Assembly (NCBI GenBank): GCA_026874595.1
Contig: CM049320.1
Location: 484,001-548,000 of the forward strand
Direction: 5' to 3'
DNA length: 64,000 nucleotides
Origin: Sipunculus nudus
Taxonomy: Eukaryota; Annelida; Sipuncula; Golfingiida; Sipunculidae
In this document: piece by piece, positions 36,501-51,500 of the stretch
Position numbering within the stretch: the first letter of the stretch is position 1
Layout of the letters: each line of letters begins with the position of its first letter
The notes under the pieces: model-generated
The model's database searches: none
Told to the model about the DNA's origin: nothing
Seen by the model: only the letters and a program-made list of their open reading frames with translations
Program-made: the position numbers and the translations under genes

Positions 36501-39500
36501 CAGTTTTACCATTTGACACTGTAAAATTAATGATGAATTTATATGGGACGGGTATATATTAATGCATGATAATCACAGAAGTTTATGCTGTTTATATAAG
36601 GTCTCAAAATGAATGGACAAACAACAAGTGACCCAGGGGTCATGACACTCAGCTGTCTAGAAAGACATTCACAAAAAGAATTTTATCATCTGAATGCCAA
36701 AGTTTGTAGGTGGTATCCCAATTCAACTGAAGCATAGGTCAGAGGATATGGGTAACAGAGACCTAATTTCAGGTTTCCAGGGAGAACCAGGACCTCCCTG
36801 AATTTCAAGTTAGAAGATTCCAGGTGCAATGGTCAGGATTTGTGCTCTGTTAATGGGCAACCGCATCTTTGAAGGTCTCAAAAAATAAAAATTTTAAGAA
36901 AATGCGTAAAAAATTGAAACAAGGGACCCATGTTTCAGCTTTTCATTTAAAGAAATACAGTTGACAATAACAAACCATGTATTGCAAAATAATTGGTGAT
37001 GGTGGTGGTGGTGGTGGTGGTGGGGGGGGGGGGGGGTGAATGGTTGGGGGGGGGGGTTGGTGTTAGGGTAGAGCCCATGAGAATAAGTGCATGTTTATTA
37101 CAGCAGGGGTGTTCTGCCAGTGCTGCATCACTAATAAGGTTACCTACGGAAGGCTGTTGTGAGCAAGAGTGGGGTCTTGGATATACAAAATGCAAATACA
37201 TTAGAGCATCTGAAAAACTTCAATAATTAGAATAATTTTAAGCTTTTTCTTTTAAATATCAGAATTCAACAGATTAAATCCACATGTATACCGGCTGTGA
37301 AAAATAATTTAAATATACTTACAAGAAAAAAACATGCCATGGTCAAATTTTGGCAAAATTTAAGGTACAAATTTTATATTTTTGCTAATATTTTAAAAAC
37401 TTTAAAAGATTTTGATCTAATTTTGGGTATATAATTAAATTTTGATTAATTAAAATTATATTACTGAAAATAAGTCCATAGCTTTAACATTTTTTGTGTG
37501 TTAAGTGACCAAATATTTTTCCTGATTTTTTTACAAAATGCAATATGTTTGGGCCCATAACTTTTTTAAATTATACAATACAGACCTAATTTCTGGCATG
37601 TACATAGGAACTATATATAGAGAAATATTCATGGCACATATAAGGAAAAACAGACAAGTGGTTTTGATATTAGGCAGTTCTGAAGTGTGAAAATAGGTTT
37701 TAAATAAAAAACAAGGGACCTATGGGTCACGGCACTCAGCTGTTATATATGATAAAAAATATGATTTAGAAATGAGGCTCATTCTGGTTTTGTGTGGTAA
37801 TAAATATAAGCTGTATTATGAGTTGCTGTTGCTTAGCTTATGTATGATTTTGATAGTACCTTTGGAGACAGGGAAGAGGATTGATTTCATTTATTTTATT
37901 AACAAATGGAGTACTATTGTCACACAGATTTTGACTTGGCCATATAACTTATAAGCAGAACATATAATATAAGAGTTTAACTATTTATTTAAAAAAATTA
38001 CAAATATTGTCCCAAATATAATTTTTATCAAAAATAATAAGAGAATCGTATGATTTTTTAAAATGAAATATAACTGAAATGATTATTAAAATAATATTAT
38101 AGAATAAATTCATGAATGCATTCATGAATACATTTTGAAGGTATCTTCATTGGTATTCAAATACTTTCATTTTTACCTGAATTCCCATTCTTATGCAATA
38201 AAATTTGTTAATGCAGTACATATTAATATTGGTATTTAAATACATTTGCAAAACATTCGCACCATGTCTAGTATTTATTCAGTTTTAGCCAAACAATGAT
38301 GTTGAGAATCCAGAATATACAAAATTCACACATTTAAATAATGATCATAAGTACCTGGTTTTATGGCTTTTATTTATATTAGAAAAAATAAATGTAATAT
38401 ATTCATTTTGGACTAATTTCACATCAATGTACACACTAGACACAGTAGGAATCTAGATTAATATTATCAACTGCATCTTTGTCTATCATTAAGTTCCTTC
38501 ATATGATCCCTAATGATTAGTAATGAATAATATGATTTACTTTTTTATCATTAAAACTGAACTGAAAAATACCATAGGTGACTGCATGGTGTTATTTGGA
38601 ATACGTGACATTCTATCCATTGATACAAGATTCTTATATCATCAGTAACTGCAAGTTAATTTCCTGTTATTATAAACTAACAAATTCCTTTTCGATTTTT
38701 TTTTAATTTGTTTTTAAAAACCAATAAAAATTTATTAATTTATTGATTATTGTTGTGTTATTGGTTAAAACTACTAGATGAGTTGGGTTGGACACCTGGA
38801 TCAACTGTGGCTGGCCATAAGCTGCCTGGCTGCCCCAGTGTATTACTCGCCTCAAGCATGCATAATTTGCTGAAAGTTCAATAAGGTCAGCATACAGGTG
38901 ACTCAAGAGGGGCTGGAGAAAGCCAAGGTATGACATGGTCTCATAAAAACATTAATAAAAGCTACAATTTTTGGCCAATTTCTTTTAGCTTTCTAAACTA
39001 AAAAGTTTAAATCCTTATGTGTGCATGATATGAAAATTATATCAACAGTGCTCACAGGAAACAAACATGCCATGGTCAAAGTTGGGCAAAATTTAAGGTA
39101 CTAATTTTATATTTATACTAATAACTTATAAAATTTGAAAAATTCAGAACTAATTTTGGGTATTCAATTGAATCTTGATTAAATAATGTTACATCCCTGA
39201 CAAAAAAATTTCTAGCTTCAGCAATCCCCTTGTTAAGGGAGTAAATATATTTCTTGATTTTTTACAAAGTGCATTATGTTTGGGCCCATAACTTAAAACT
39301 ATTACAAAATACTGACACCATTTCTGGCATGTGCATAGAGAATGTATAGAAAAATATGTATATTATATATGATTAAAGTCAGATCAGTGGTTTTGATATT
39401 AGGCATTTTTGAAGTGTAACAATGGGTTTTAAATGGAAAAATGAAGTTTTTCGTTAATATCTCGAAGGTATTAAGTCCTGGTGACCAAATTCTTGGCATG

Positions 39501-42500
39501 GTAGGGGATTCTGGAGACATCTAATTGTATACCAAATTTTAGGAACTGAGAGCTGAAGCTGGGGAGCTGAGCTCTTGCAAACTGCATAACACTAGCTTGA
39601 TGAAAACAATATTTTTCATGGTGCTTGAAAACTTGAGTTTGATCTACAAACTACAATTTTTGATCAACTGGTTTCAAATTTTTGGTGTTTACAGACAAAA
39701 TGCAACAAAAACATGCTGTGAAAATTAAATCCACAGTACTCACAGGAAAAAAAACGTGCCATGGTAAAAGTTAGGCAAAATGAAAGGTACCAATTTTTTA
39801 TTTTTGTTAATATTTTAAAAAATTTTAAAGATTTTGATCTAATTTTGGGTATACAATTTAATTTTGATTAATTAAAGTTATATTACTGGAAAAAAGTCCA
39901 TAGCTTTAACAAGTTTTGTGTTAAGTGATCAAATATCTTTCCTGATTTTTTACAAAATGCATTTTGTTTGGGCCCATAACTTTTTAAAATTATATAATAC
40001 AGACATAATTTCTGGCATGTACATAGGAACTATATAGAGGAATATTTATGGTAAATATGAGGAAAAACAGATGAGTGGTTTTGATATTAGGCAGTCCTGA
40101 AGTGTGAAAATAGGTTTTTAATAAAAAATTGAGGTTTTTCCTTAATTTCTCAAAGGAACCAAGTCGCTAAGACCCAGTTTTTGGCTTGGTAGGAGATCTT
40201 GGGGACATCTAACATTATGCCGAATTTTGGATTCCTAGGTCTTACGGTTTCAAAACGTGCCACATCTACGGACAGACGGACTGACGGACAGACGGCAAGA
40301 CGGACAATGGACCACAACTATAGCTCAGATGACTTATAGTCAGCTGAGCTAAAAATTGAGGTTTTTCCTTAATTTCTCAAAGAGACGAAGTCGCAAAGAC
40401 CTCGTTTTCAGCTTGGAAGGAGATCTTGGGGACATCTAACATTATGCTGAATTTTGGATTCCTAGGTCTTAGGGTTCCAAATGTGCCACATCTACGGATG
40501 GATGGACGACGGACAATGGACCATGACTATAGCTCAGATGACTTATAGTCAGCTGAGCTAAAAATCCAGGTGGTGCAACAAGTCTGCAGGAACTGATGAA
40601 ATACTCCATGATGAATGAATCATGGTGATGAATGAATTATATCTTCAGAAACGGGAGATTTTGTAACGAATTTTTAGTTATACTGAGGGGTATTTACAAG
40701 TCCTATAGCTCCATGGATATGGGTAACAGAGATCTAATTTCAGGTTTCCATGAAGATTTTCATAGACCTCCCAGGATGTCAAGTTAGAAGTGTTAAGGTC
40801 AAATGGTTATGATTTGTGCCCTGTTAACAGAAATCCACATCTTTGAAGATTTAAAAAATAGAGAAAAAATTCGAAAAAAATCCAGATGGCACCACCAGTC
40901 TGCAAGAATTGATGGAACACTCCATGATTAATATGCATGTACAGAATCATGGTGATCAATGCATTACTTGTTCAGATACTTGAGCTTTTGTATCAAATTT
41001 TATGTTATTCTAGGGGGTACTTCAGAGCCCAATAGCTCGAAGGATATGGGTAACAGGGACCTTATTTTAGGTTTCCAAGGAGATTTTTCATAGACCTCTC
41101 TGGATGTAAAGTTAGAAGATTCTAGAACCAGTGGTTATGATTTGTGCCCTGTTAAGGGATGGACGGACAGACAGACAGACAGGCGGACAACGGACAAAGA
41201 ATGATCACCATAGCTCAGTTGACTTTCAGTCAGCTGAGCTAACAATAATCTGCTGATTAAGAATTAAGGAAAAACACGCAATAACAAGGGACCCATGGGT
41301 CACGACGCTTAGCTGAAGTTAGCAAATGTTAGCAAATGAAAAATATGCTGATCCCTATTGTAATGTTTTTCATATGTATAAACATATGAGAAGCTAAGAG
41401 GAAATGGCCCTCTTACTTGGTTATAGTAAAGTCCTGAATATATGATTGAAAAACTCATACTCTGACAAGACTGTCATGAAGAAAAACAGTAAAAGTTTTG
41501 AGATGCTGTGATGCATATGAAAAATTTAAAGATGGACAGGCAAATGGACAGAATGGACTGATACCTTTATTTCACTTTCAGGGGAATACTGCATTGAAGT
41601 TTATATTAAACCCTATTTTTTTTTAGCATATCCACTTTTTCCATTAATAGTTTTTATCAGCTTTTTTTTTAAAGGTGCCAATTCACCTTCATTTTGAAAA
41701 GAATTTATGTGATTTATGGCTTCCATTGTATAAATATTAATGATCCAATGGTAATTTTGGTTGTGAAAACTACTTATAACGCCTTCATAAAGGATGTATG
41801 AATTTGTTTATCAACAACATGTTTGTAAACACAGCAATGGTAACAAACAGAAAATACATGTAACCTAAGGTGGTAGGTGGCATATATGCAGAGTTTGAAA
41901 GGTCACTTCTTGCAAACCGCCATTTGTCAAGCTCTGGCTTATCTGACTTGCTGTCAGATACCCATGTTGAATTTGTCTTTATTATTTTGGCGGGCCCCAA
42001 CATATTATAAACACATTGATATAAACAAAACAAGCAGCCCGTGTGCGGTGATATCTACGTTTTCTGTCCTATTTTTATAAAAGCTCCAAGTGATTACCTT
42101 TAGTTTATAAAGGTCAGATAGGTGATTGTGCCCCTTTAATTTACAGGTTTTATAATTTATAATTTATATCTGAAAAAATACAAGTTAAAATATCAGAATT
42201 GTAAGCTGCATCATTATTTATCCAGAATTTAGCTCACATCAGGTCATATTATGCATACACATATTTAATAATTTTTAAATCATCTCAGCTATAATGTATT
42301 ACTCGAATTAATATTCAATTTCACACCTGGTTAAGTTTTTACTCTTCTGGAGATACAATACGAGATCTGAAATGTAGTGAAAGCCTAGAATATGAACAAA
42401 TCAAATACAGAAAATTTTAACATTCACCTAGTTTATGCACCATCCAGGGGAGGGGGGGGGGGGGGGCAGGGCGGAGGTGACGCCTGTCAGTAAGCCAAGC

Positions 42501-45500
42501 TGAGCAAAGGTAAGCTGCCTGAAGTGGGTTACATAACACAGGTGAAGACTGTACTAGGTGGGCTTTATGTAAACAACACTTGACACTGTGTATGAAAACT
42601 CGAATAAAAGCTACTCTTATTAATCAATTCCTTTGAAATTTCAGATTTTCACTGATGAAATGATCATGTAAACATGCTGTGAAAAAAAATCAATAGTGCT
42701 TACAAAAAAAACATGCCATGGTCAAATTTGGGCAAAATTTAAGGTATTGATTTCTTATTTATGCTAATAAAAAAAATTGCAAAATTCAGATCTAATTTTG
42801 GGTATACTATTGAATCTTGGTTAAATAAAATTATATCCCTGAAAAAAGTCTCTAGCTTCAGCAATTCTCATAATAAGTGAGTAAATATATTTCCTGATTT
42901 TTTAATGTGCATAATGTTGTGGCCCATAATTTAAGAGAACTAGAATACGGGTAGTCGACAAGCGACTACGTGTATCCGCCTAAATCAGAGTGGAACGGGT
43001 GAAGTGAGGCATGGATTAAGTGGCAAGGGGAAATAGAGTGAAGTGTTGCATATGAGCATGGATGTCTGCAGCCAAATTGTGTATGAAGGTTGCCCCCCCC
43101 CTACCACAAAATCCAGAAAGCCATCCCAGTTGTATACATATGCAAAATTTAAGGCAGATAAGTCAAACCACTACATGTATATGAGTGATTTTAGCCCATG
43201 GCAGACAATCAGATGGACGCTGAGCAAAAATGGTTGCAGGTGACGGCACAAGTTTTGTGTATGATAAAGAGCTATGTGAGAACTATACACGTGCAAAACT
43301 TTGGCGCAATCGGTCAAACGGTTCCCAAGATATGAGCTTGGATGTCTGCTGCATAAACTAGAATGCAGGTGACTCCACCTGTCATAAAATCAAGAGAGCT
43401 GTCGGGGATGTATAAACCTGCAAAATTTTAGCCAGATATGTCAAACCACTGCCGAGATATGAGTGATTTTATCCTATGGCAGACAAACAGATAGGAGCTG
43501 TGCAAAAATGGCTGTAGGGGGCGCCACCAGTTTTGCGTATGTTATAAAGCTCTCCAAGGGCTACATTTGTGTAAAAAAATTTTCCTGATCGGTCAAATGG
43601 TTCCCGAGATATGAGCTTGGATGTCTGCAGCGTAAACTTGAATGTAGGTGGTGCCACCTGTCATAAAATCAGAAAAGCTATCCAGGATGTATACGCATGC
43701 CGAATTTCAGGTGAATTAGTCAAGTCACTGCAGAGATATGAGTGATTTTAACCCAAGGCAGACAAACAGATGGACACTGTGCAAACATGGTTGCAGGTGG
43801 CGCCACCATTTTTTGTGTATGTTATAAAGCTCTCCAAGGGCTACATTTGTGCAAAAAAAATTTTCCTGATCGGTCAAACGGTTCCCGAGATATGAGCTTG
43901 GATGTCTGCAGTGTAAACGTGAATGTAGGTGGCGCCACCTGTCACAAAATCAGAAAAGCTATCAGGATGTATACTCATGCCAAATTTCAGGTGAATTAGT
44001 CAAGTCACTGCAGAGATATGAGTGATTTTAACCCAAGGCAGACAAACAGATGGACACTGTGCAAACATGGTTGCAGGTGGCGCCACCATTTTTTGTGTAT
44101 GTTATAAAGCTCTCCAAGGGCTACATTTGTGCAAAAAAATTTTCCTGATCGGTCAAACGGTTCCCGAGATATGAGCTTGGATGTCTGCAGTGTAAACGTT
44201 AATGTAGGTGGCGCCACCTGTCACAAAATCAGAAAAGCTATCCAGGATGTATACGCATGCCAAATTTTAGGTGAATTAGTCAAGTCACTGCAGAGATATG
44301 AGTGATTTTAACCCAAGGCAGACAAACAGATGGACACTGTGCAAACATGGTTGCAGGTGGCGCCACCATTTTTTGTGTATGTTATAAAGCTCTCCAAGGG
44401 CTACATTTGTGCAAAAAAATTTTCCTGATCAGTCAAACGGTTCCCGAGATATGAGCTTGGATGTCTGCAGCGTAAACGTGAATGTAGGTGGCGCCACCTG
44501 TCACAAAATCAGAAAAGCTATCCAGGATGTATACGCATGCCAAATTTCAGGTGAATTAGTCAAGACACTGCAGAGATATGAGTGATTTTAACCCAAGGCA
44601 GACAAACAGATGGACACTGTGCAAACATGGTTGCAGGTGGCGCCACCATTTTTTGTGTATGTTATAAAGCTCTCCAAGGGCTACATTTGTGCAAAAAAAT
44701 TTTCCTGATCCGTCAAACGGTTCCCGAGATATGTGGGTTTATGTGTGGAAACAGACGCACAAACGGACGCAGAGCGCAGAGGAAAGGTCAGAGGTCAAAA
44801 CAAAATCGGGGCGCAGCAGTTTACATGTGACCCGAACATAATCCCGGGTTTCGTAAAATTCCGCCCAGCGGTAACGGAGGAGTTCTCCGGAAACCTACGC
44901 GGCGGCGGCGAGCAGCTGAAAACATAGTATCCGCAAAACTCTGTTTTGGCGGATACAATTACATAATACTGACAGAATTTCTTGTATGTATATAAGAAAT
45001 ATATATAGGAACACGTATATGAAATATGATCGAAAACAGATCAGTGGTTTTTATATTAGGCAGCCTTGAGTTGTAAGTGGTTTTTAAATGGAAAATTGAG
45101 GTTTTCCTTAATATCTTGAAGGAATGAAGTCCTAGTGACCCAATTTTCGGTATGGAAGGAGATTTAGGGGGCATCTAACTGTCTGCAAAATTTGGATTTA
45201 TACCTTTAACGGTTTCTAAACATGCCCTGTTAACAGATGGACAGACAGCAGGCAACACGGACGGCCCACGGACAAAGGACCATGACTAAAGCTCAGATGA
45301 TTTATAGTCAGCTGAGCTAACAAAGACTGAGACTGTTTTAACTGTATCATGAGAACTCAAAACGGGTTGTGATGAAAGTATGATAAGTAAAACCTCGCCT
45401 ATCGCCCCCTCGGTTTAGTGACCATGACCACTTTTTCGTGGTCCCAATTCCTTTTTACTCTTTACATTGAACCTTGCTTAGACTACCACCTCAAAAATGC

Positions 45501-48500
45501 CACCACTTTATTAGAGGTCCCCTTGGTGGTGTTTATTTCCAGGTTTCAGGAGAGCAAATTGGGCTACGAAAAAAATTTAAATAGAGCACTCACTGCTATT
45601 ATATCCCAATACCTATCTCTCAAAGAACATTTAATCTTTTTAAATAAACAGCATATTAGATTAGAACAATGGATCAGAACACAGCAATCATACATTTTTT
45701 TCAGTCTGACATTATTTCATCAAAACCACTGCAATTTTACATACATTACTTATCAGGCTACACTCTTTGGGAATTTCATCTTTATTAATTACTGAAGGTG
45801 AAGGTCATGTACATGACAAGATAAGAAACGAACCTGAGCCAGTGGCGCTCAAACTGGACAGCTCTTCCAAATCCACATACTCTGCATGACTGCTGGCAGA
45901 TGGCGCCACTTGCATCTGGTTTGATGAAGCCACCTTTAGTGGCAATCCAGAGGTTATTGTTATTGCAGGGTTCTGAGCAGTTTTATCTTGGCGGAACTTC
46001 CTGTATGCATTTTCAAAATCACGGCGTTCATGTTTTCGCTTGTGTGAGTAAAGCTGTCCAGTTGAGTGCAGGACATAATTACAACCTTCAACAAAGTAAC
46101 ACAATTACAAGATATAATTACAACCTATAAAAAAACAATTACAAGATATAATTACAACATACTACAAAATCACACAATTACAAGCTACAATAAGATAACA
46201 AATCTACAAGACATAAATACAACCTGAGTGGGAAAACAATTACAAAACAATTACACCCTGAAAATGTTTAATACAAGAAACACTGACAACCATCACTAGA
46301 TAACACAATTACAGGCCTAACCAGAACATCAGCAGAAGCTGACAAAAGCCCTCAGCCAAAAGATCAGTGTGTACAGGGGTTAACAGCAACAAGTATAGAA
46401 CATCTGTACTTATATAGATGTATATTTGTACATATGTCTCTGGTTCAAGATCTAAACTTGAACAAGAGATGCATGTTGTACAGTGACCATTGCAAGTCTC
46501 ATAAATGAAGTGACATACATGTAGATCAATATGATGATAAACGCTCTATAGGGGATTACCAGGAAAACAAAGATGTCCTCCAAGTAGAGGCTAAAATGTG
46601 AAATGGAGCTGCAGTTTTTGCAAAGTGAAAGAATATATTTCTTGGTGGCAGTTGTAGTATGTCTCCTGGTTCTCTACCCTATGACCTTGAAAAGTAGGTC
46701 AAGGTTACCCATTTTCAAACTTTACCAAGGTTTTTTCAGTATACATGTGTCCTGAAGAAATGAAGCACCCAAAGTTTAATTCTTTTTGAGATATCCTGCT
46801 CACAAGTCATATAAGACAAGCAAAATTTGTAAACATTAAGGCAAAAAAAAAATAAAAGGTATGGTTCTCAGGCACCGCCCTCATCAATTTTAAACCACCG
46901 CATCAAAAATTTTTATTTTGATTTTTAATTGAAACTTACCAATTTTGAGCTGCAGCCGCTCGGACATTTCTTTCAAGAAGATAAAAATCATACAATTTCC
47001 TTTGTTATATAGTGCTTTTACTTGTTTAGCAAAATAAATCTGATTTTATCATGCTTTTCCCTTATCATTTGAAATTTTTATTGAAACATACCAAAAAAAT
47101 AAAAACAAAAAACCTCCCGCCTGCATTGATTTCTGAAAAAAGTGCCTGAGAACCATGCCTTTTTTTTATTTTGGCCTAAGATATTGTAGGTGGCGCCACC
47201 AAACTGCTGTGGCAATTACAGATCACCAGGGTCAAAGAGCCCTACATATTTCATAACAATCTATTGTGTGGTTCCTGAGAAATATGCTCACAAGATTGTT
47301 TCTGTATACAGTTCTGTGACCTTGAAAAGTAGGTCAAGGTGACCCATCTTTGAACTTGACCAAGAGATTTTTTTAAGCAACTGCTATGAAGAAATGAAGC
47401 AGACATTTTTATGGTTTGCATGTAATCCTGATTATACCAAAATAGTAACTTTAGCCAGGAAGTAGTTTGTTATATGTCCACACTGCAGTTCACTTTATTA
47501 AAGCCAAAATCAGTTTATTTAACACCATGTTAGTTTGCTGTCTGCACTTTGTTTGTAATCCACTTTACTGTGCTGCAACTACACAGGAATATCCAGCAAA
47601 ATGCATGGCAGCTTCCATTGTCCTAAACTGATAACAGTTGAAAACTAGCCTCAGTGTTTGTACTTCATGAATTTCTTAATGTCACGTACCTGGCCTTATA
47701 CAGTGGATGTGGTTGGCCACCTTGGAATAACGACAATTTTTGAAGGTACAGTGTTCGTACTTCATGAATTTCTTAAAGCCGTCCCGGCCCAGGATCTCGT
47801 CTTTCTGATGATACGCTTTGTGTTTTTCTGTAAAAGTAAGAAAATCAAAGTGTCTATATGTTTATAAAGCAGTCACATACCAAGTGTCTATGTGTTTGAA
47901 AGCAGACAAATAACATTTGTCTATGTGTTTATAAAGCCAAGAAATATACAAAATGTCTATCTTAAAAGCTGTAAATATCAAGTGGCTCAGTGTTAATAAA
48001 GCAGACAAATACTAAATGGCTGTATGTTAATGAAGTAAACACAAATTGAGTGTCTATATGTTTATTATGCAGACCAATAAAACTACCAGGCAGTCAGTGA
48101 TCTGCCAAGGAAAATGTATCATTATGAGGGCTAGATTAGCATATATACACCATGATACTAGTATGAGGGACTTATAAAGGTGAATGTATCATTTACAGGT
48201 TTAAGTATTATCAACTGCAGAAATTACATATCATTACTTTGACATTCTTGGCCAAAGAATGTTGAACATATCACTCATTATGGTAATATTTTAGATTCTC
48301 TTTCACAGAGCCATTATTTACCCATGTCAGCCTTGTTCTTGAATGTGAAGCTGCATCCGTTACGACGACAGTGAAAGTGTGTTGTTCTCTGGCCATAAAA
48401 CGCACAGGCTGGTGTTCCACAATCCTCTGTAGCCCGGAACCGCTGAAAGCCTTCCTGGATGATGGCCGAGTCTTTGCGGTGGTAGTTAGCGTGCATCTGA

Positions 48501-51500
48501 ACATCTGACGTACTGATGTAGACCTTGTTACAACCGGGCTGTAAATGACAGACAAATAACATCATCAACCTCACACCTAGTGTCTTATCACAGACAAATA
48601 GCATCATGAACCTCACACCTAGTGTTTTATCACAGACAAATAACATCATCAACCTCACACCTAGTGTCTTATCACAGACAAATACATCATCAACCTAACA
48701 CCTAGTGTCTTATCACAGACGAATAGCATCATCACCACACACCTAGTGTTTTATCACAGACAAATAACATCATCAACCTCACACCTAGTGTCTTATCACA
48801 GACAAATAGCATCATTAACCTCACACCAAGTGTTTTATCAGAGACAAATAACATCATCAATCTCACACCTAGTGTCTTATCACAGACAAATAACATCATC
48901 ACCTCACACCTAGTGTCTTATCACAGACAAATAGCATCATGAACCTCACACCTAGTGTTTTATCACAGACAAATAACATCATCAACCTCACACCTAGTGT
49001 CTTATCACAGACAAATAACATCATCAACCTCACACCTAGTGTCTTATCACAGACAAATAGCATCATGAACCTCACACCTAGTGTTTTATCACAGACAAAT
49101 AACATCATCAACCTCACACCTAGTGTCTTATCACAAACAAATAGCATCATCAACCTCACACCAAGTTTTTTATCACAGACAAATAACATCATCAATCTCA
49201 CAACTAGTGTCTTATCACAGACAAATAACATCATCACCTCACACCTAGTGTCTTATCACAGACAAATAACATCATCAACCTCACACCTAGTTTCTTATCA
49301 CAGACAAAAAACATCATCAATCTCACACCTAGTGTCTATTACAGACAAATAACATCATCAACCTCACACCTAGAGTCTTATCACAGACAAAAAACATCAT
49401 CAATCTCACACCTAGTGTCTTATCACAGACAAATACATCATGAGCCTCACACCTAGTGTCTTATCGCAGACAAATAACATCATCAACCTCACACCTAGTG
49501 TTATGAGTACTTCCTGCTTTACCTGTAAGCAGTGATAATGCGTCTGCTTCCCGTTATGGGTACAAGGACCAAACTTTGGCAGACAATCGTCCATCGGGCT
49601 GTAACGCATGAAGCCGTGCTGCAGAGACTCGTCTCGCTTCTTGTGCCATTTAAAATGGCGGATCATCTCTTCTTTCTTGACAAAGATCTGTAAGCAACAA
49701 TCATTAATATTTTTATTCAACTTCACTAATACATTAAGCACCCACACTTCCTGTTAAGTTATGAGACCTTATAATACTGGTGAATTAACCTGTGATATGA
49801 CAAATGGCAAAATGTAGCTCAGTAACAATTCAAGTTATTCTCCTGTCTCTGTATATCACACACCTGATATTGTTAAGAAGGGTTTCTAAAGTCTGCAGAA
49901 GGATAAAGATGGTGTTAGGTCACTCTAGCTTAGAAAGTTTTCACCTATCAGCCCCAAAATTAAGGAGACATTTAGAAGACAGAGTTTCTGTAAAGTAGTA
50001 ATGTTCAATACAGACCCTGTAATAAGTCCACACTGTGGTAATGTCCAATACTGACTACGTAATAACAGTCTACATAGAGGTTATGTTCAATACTGACCCT
50101 GTAATTACAGTCCACATAGAGGTAATGTTCAATACTGATCCTGTAATTATAGTGATAATGGTCAATACTGACCCTGTAATTACAGACCACACAGTGGTAA
50201 TGTTAAATACTGACCCAGTAATTACAGTCCATGCAGTGGTAATGTTCAATACTGACCTTGTATTAACAGTCAACACAGTGGAAAAGTTAAATACGGACCC
50301 TGTAATTAGCCCATACAATGGTAATGTTCAATACGGATCATGTAATTCAGGTCCACACTGTAATGTTCAATAATGACCACGTAATCATAGTCCACACAGT
50401 GGTAATGTTCAATACTGACCACATAATTACAGTCCACACAGTATTTATGTTCAATACTGACCACATAATTAGTCCATGCAGTGGTAATGTTCAATACAGA
50501 CCCTGTAATTATAGTCCACACAGTGGTTATGTTCAATACTGACCCTGTAATTACAGTCCACACAGTGGTAATGTTCAATACTGACCCTGTAATTACAGTG
50601 GTAATGGTCAATACTGACCCTGTAATTACAGACCACACAGTGGTAATGTTCGATACTGACTCTGTAATTACAGTCAACACAGTAATAATGTTCAATACTG
50701 ACCACCTAATTAGTCCACACAGTGGTTATGTTCAATACTGACCACATAATTACAGTCCATACAGCGGTAATGTTCAATACTGACCACATAATTAGTCCAC
50801 ACAGTGGTAATGTTCAATACTGACCCTGTAATTACAGTCCATGCAGTGGTAATGTTAAATACTGACCCTGTAATTACAGTCCATGCAGTGGTAATGCTCC
50901 TTGTAGTTCAGGTCTTGACAGTGTTTGTTCTGGCAGGCTTCATGGGATTCAAACCTGAAATTATAATAAAATGTTTTCACAATTATAACATTACAGCATT
51001 TTAACATTATATCATTGTAACTTACAGTATTTGAACAGTATAGCATTTTAACATTATATCATTGTAACTTACAGTATTTGAACAGTATAGCATTTTAACA
51101 TAGTAGCATTCTCAGATTAATAGATTCTAGCTACAAACCTAACTGCAGGGAACAGCTCGTCACCATCAAAACAAAATCTGCTGTTCAGTTAGATCAATTG
51201 AGTGGTCAACAGTTACACTTTATGCATTAACAACTGTTAACAGTTTTGTGTTCCATCTGAATTTGTAAATATTTTAGGTGAAGTGACAAACTCAGACCTA
51301 TCCTGTTAAATACACTTAGCATACAACTCTTGCAATAACCCTTTGTCTATGGGTCTCATGTCAAAGGTCATCAATCTGGTACAGTCTGAGTTCCAATGGT
51401 TAACAGAGTTGGGTTTAAGCCAAACTCTTAACTAAAGTAAGGTTACAGCAGAGTTAAAATTCACAAGGAACAACCAGCGTAGAAAAATTTTCTGACTTTA

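Noticed and set aside
45418-45795. 125-codon plus-strand frame as a gene
   Set aside because: No family motif, AT-rich, begins inside a probable transposon remnant.
48899-49352. Long frames repeating [12 protein letters not shown] on the minus strand and a mirror on the plus strand
   Set aside because: By-product of a 42-bp intronic repeat; flanking castor exons splice across it in phase.
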